This document shows, one piece after another, positions 61,528 through 64,000 of a stretch of DNA of 64,000 nucleotides. This DNA comes from Serilophus lunatus (taxonomy: Eukaryota > Chordata > Aves > Passeriformes > Eurylaimidae). Every line of letters starts with the position of its first letter. Position 1 is the first letter of the stretch. The stretch covers positions 922,802-986,801 of the forward strand of contig VXBA01005890.1 of NCBI GenBank assembly GCA_013399895.1, in the 5' to 3' direction. Under the pieces are notes generated by a model that did not search any database, was not told the DNA's origin, and saw nothing but the letters and a program-made list of their open reading frames with translations. The position numbers and the translations under genes are program-made.

Positions 61528-64000
61528 ACTGTGAAATTATTCTCACACTCAAAAATGCCAAGTTTTCCTTGGGAAGTGGGGACAATCTTGTAAAGTTACT
61601 CCAAATTATACTTCAAAGTTTACAGTATGTAGCTGAAAAACCATTATGAGGGCAGGAAAATAACAAAGAAACTTGGAGACAGATGTGCCATCTGTTGCTG
61701 TGAAAATGCCGGATGGCGAACTTTCAAATCCACTGATCCAGGGAAGAGAGTTTATTGTCTTTAATACTTAGAGTTTTATGAGAAAGACTGTACCCTTTAG
61801 AAAGCAGGTCACAAAGGCAATCTATCCTTATTCCAGGATAAAAAAATTCTCTCAATGTTCCTTTGGTTTCCTAGAGCCTACGTCTTTGGCTAATGATATG
61901 ATATTTTGTTCCTATTAAATCCCATCTGCATTATATATTTTTTTCATTATACCATTATACCTCACTATGTTGTAACTCAATTAGCTCTTTTTTAATATTT
62001 CTTTCCCCCTTGCATTGTTGATAAGACATGCCCCATTAGTTTTGGTTCTCACCTCACTGGTGGTGTCAGATGCAGTAAAAAATGGGTTGTGCCTAGGAAC
62101 AGAGCTGTCTGCTGGCACTAGGCACTGGTCTACTGATGTGGATGGTAGAAGCTTACCTGTCAGGGGACACGATATGGAAATTAACTGCCTGGACCTTTGT
62201 TTTAAGGGTTATGAACTGACTTGTTGGTTTGATTTGTGTGATTTGGTGAGACATTTGGAATGGGGTCAGAGTGACTGTGTTTTGTTTTGAACACAGGACT
62301 TCAGGATAAATATATCTCTGCACTTAATAGAAAAGTGTTTGTAGTTAATAACTTAATCCTAGCATTAAAAGTTTTCTTTTGAAGTATTCTCCATATATAC
62401 AAGTCTCATATCTTTCAAGGGTGCAGTCTCATTTTGACAAGCTGAGGTATTTTTTAAGGTTGGGACCAATTTGAAATGTGTCTTTGCTTACAATAACACC
62501 TTTGTTAGTTCAGTAACTCCAAAGTTTTAAAAAAGAGCATTACCATTTTATTCCATGTGTAAGACTGAATCCTAGGAAAATACAGAGTGCTCTACTGACA
62601 GCCCAGATACAGGTAATTTTTCCTTTCTTTATATAAGAAGAGGGGTTTTTTTTCCTTTTTTTCATGCAGGTAATGTTACAACCTAAACCAATTTAATAGC
62701 TGCAATGCCTTGTGAAGTAGAAGACAGATCATTCTTGAACTTGTTTCTCTGAACAAAACATCAGAGCATACTCTACTTTGAGTTTGCTATTATTTTGTTC
62801 AGTTTCATTTTTGCAGTAAGAGCTGCTTGAATTTTGGGAGTGCCATATGGAGTCTTCTTACAAAATCCTTAACTACTTTTTCTGTGCAAATGTGTCCAAC
62901 GTGTTTTAATTGTCTTCACTTGTCTTCACTGGACAGCCTATATCACCTGTAATGGCTAGCCAGTCTGTCATCTAAAACCTAAGTGTACTCATGGAAATTA
63001 GTTTATCTCAACATTTGAACTAATTTTGTTACGATCACTTTTAATGCTGAACCTTTTATGTCCTGGCATTTTGAAAAGTTGAGATCAGATTTGTTTATTT
63101 CTGTTTGAGTGTCTAGTTCAATCCAATCCTGGTTAGAATTCCTTTATGTAACAACATTGGTAGTCTGTATGTTGTTAAAGTTAAAAAAACCCCTTCAGTT
63201 GAAATAGCAATGACTTTTTTCCTCTTGGACAGGTCTACTCTGCAGAGAGCAGGATTCAACTTCAGATGAAAGCAAACTGCATTTAGGTGTCTATAAATAG
63301 GTATCTACGTGTGTCCTGAATGCCTAAGCAACCTTTACTGTCAGTAGATAAAAGAGTGGCATGCAGATGTTTAAACATAAGTGTCTGGTGCCATTTTATG
63401 GCCCTCAGGGTATCAATCTCAATTCCATTTGCTCCTCTGGGAAGGCACTGATCTTCTTCCAATCTTTTGTTGTATCTGCAAAGCCAAGCTGATGCCTTGG
63501 GTACTCTGCAGCATCCTAAAAGGCACTGGATGCCAATGCTTAACCAAGGGCACCCTGCATATGTGGAACTTGTATCATGACTGGGATGGGGGCATGGCAA
63601 GGGCAGAAAAGGGGAAGGAAGAGCTGGCAAAAAAACGGTTTGTTCATGTGAAAGAACAGACCTGTAGATGTAGGTTCACCCAGAAAACCAAGTCAGCAAA
63701 CCTCCTTTGATGGAGATGCGGGCCCTGTCTCTGCTGGGACAGCTTTATCAGCACAGAAGTACCCACACAGAGCACGGCTGTCTTTATTCTGTTGTATATT
63801 GGTGCTAGCAGGGTCAGGAGGAGAGGAGGACACAGTTCACCCTCAGGCACTGCTCGAACCCAGGTTTTGTCTAGAGGGGCTTCACGAGGTACAAAGCATG
63901 CTTGAAATTACCTCATATCCACATACTGCCATCACACATGGCTTGACCCCAGTGTGCAGAAGCTATATGGAAACTCCTGCAGTACCCTGTACAGGGGCTG

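Larger units (their letters stand above)
58965..64000. other. Gene-free sequence upstream of TMBIM4
   Basis: Apart from CR1 remnants, no exon was found. The frame at 60749-61060 (103 codons, plus) is cysteine-bearing but unlike any family I know. IRAK3, the expected plus-strand neighbour, has no recognisable death-domain exon or CpG-rich first exon here, so it should start beyond the right edge. Confidence 0.5.

Overview
The window looks like avian nuclear DNA, and a songbird-like genome would fit. The grounds are CR1 LINE 3' ends in both orientations, LTR ends of a type I associate with bird endogenous retroviruses, short spliced genes with GT-AG introns, and CpG-island promoters in an AT-rich background. 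Species cannot be fixed from sequence alone. Four short runs of N (31680, 50502, 50728-50730, 58675) show a draft assembly.

Two protein-coding genes are certain, both on the minus strand and head to tail. TMBIM4 (Lifeguard 4 / Golgi anti-apoptotic protein) has seven coding exons between 58664 and 51692, including a 34-nt microexon. LLPH (protein LLP homolog) has two coding exons between 50464 and 48097. The TMBIM4 poly(A) signal lies only about 0.6 kb upstream of the LLPH start codon, and each gene starts in a CpG island. In human these genes sit in the same order between HMGA2 and IRAK3 (established knowledge). By synteny HMGA2 should lie off the left edge and IRAK3 off the right edge, on the plus strand. 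I found no exon of either inside the window.

Positions 1-41 kb are gene-poor. They hold CR1 fragments, including a 1.2-kb copy with a damaged reverse-transcriptase reading frame at 8.9-10.1 kb. They also hold a 22-copy, 28-bp minisatellite fused to a CR1 tail (2.7-3.3 kb), an old palindromic MITE (11.0 kb), a solo LTR with a 6-bp target-site duplication nested in a second LTR-like block (16.9-18.4 kb), a tRNA-like SINE relic (23.1 kb) and microsatellites.

The stretch 41-46.2 kb is the least explained. It contains an orphan CpG island (41.1-41.45 kb), a minus-strand terminal-exon-like segment (44.4-44.55 kb), and a plus-strand 77-bp segment with near-consensus splice sites on both sides (46,036-46,112). 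Together they may mark an unannotated transcript or small gene between HMGA2 and LLPH. That is inference and needs RNA data. From 59 to 64 kb I see only CR1 remnants and unassigned intergenic sequence.
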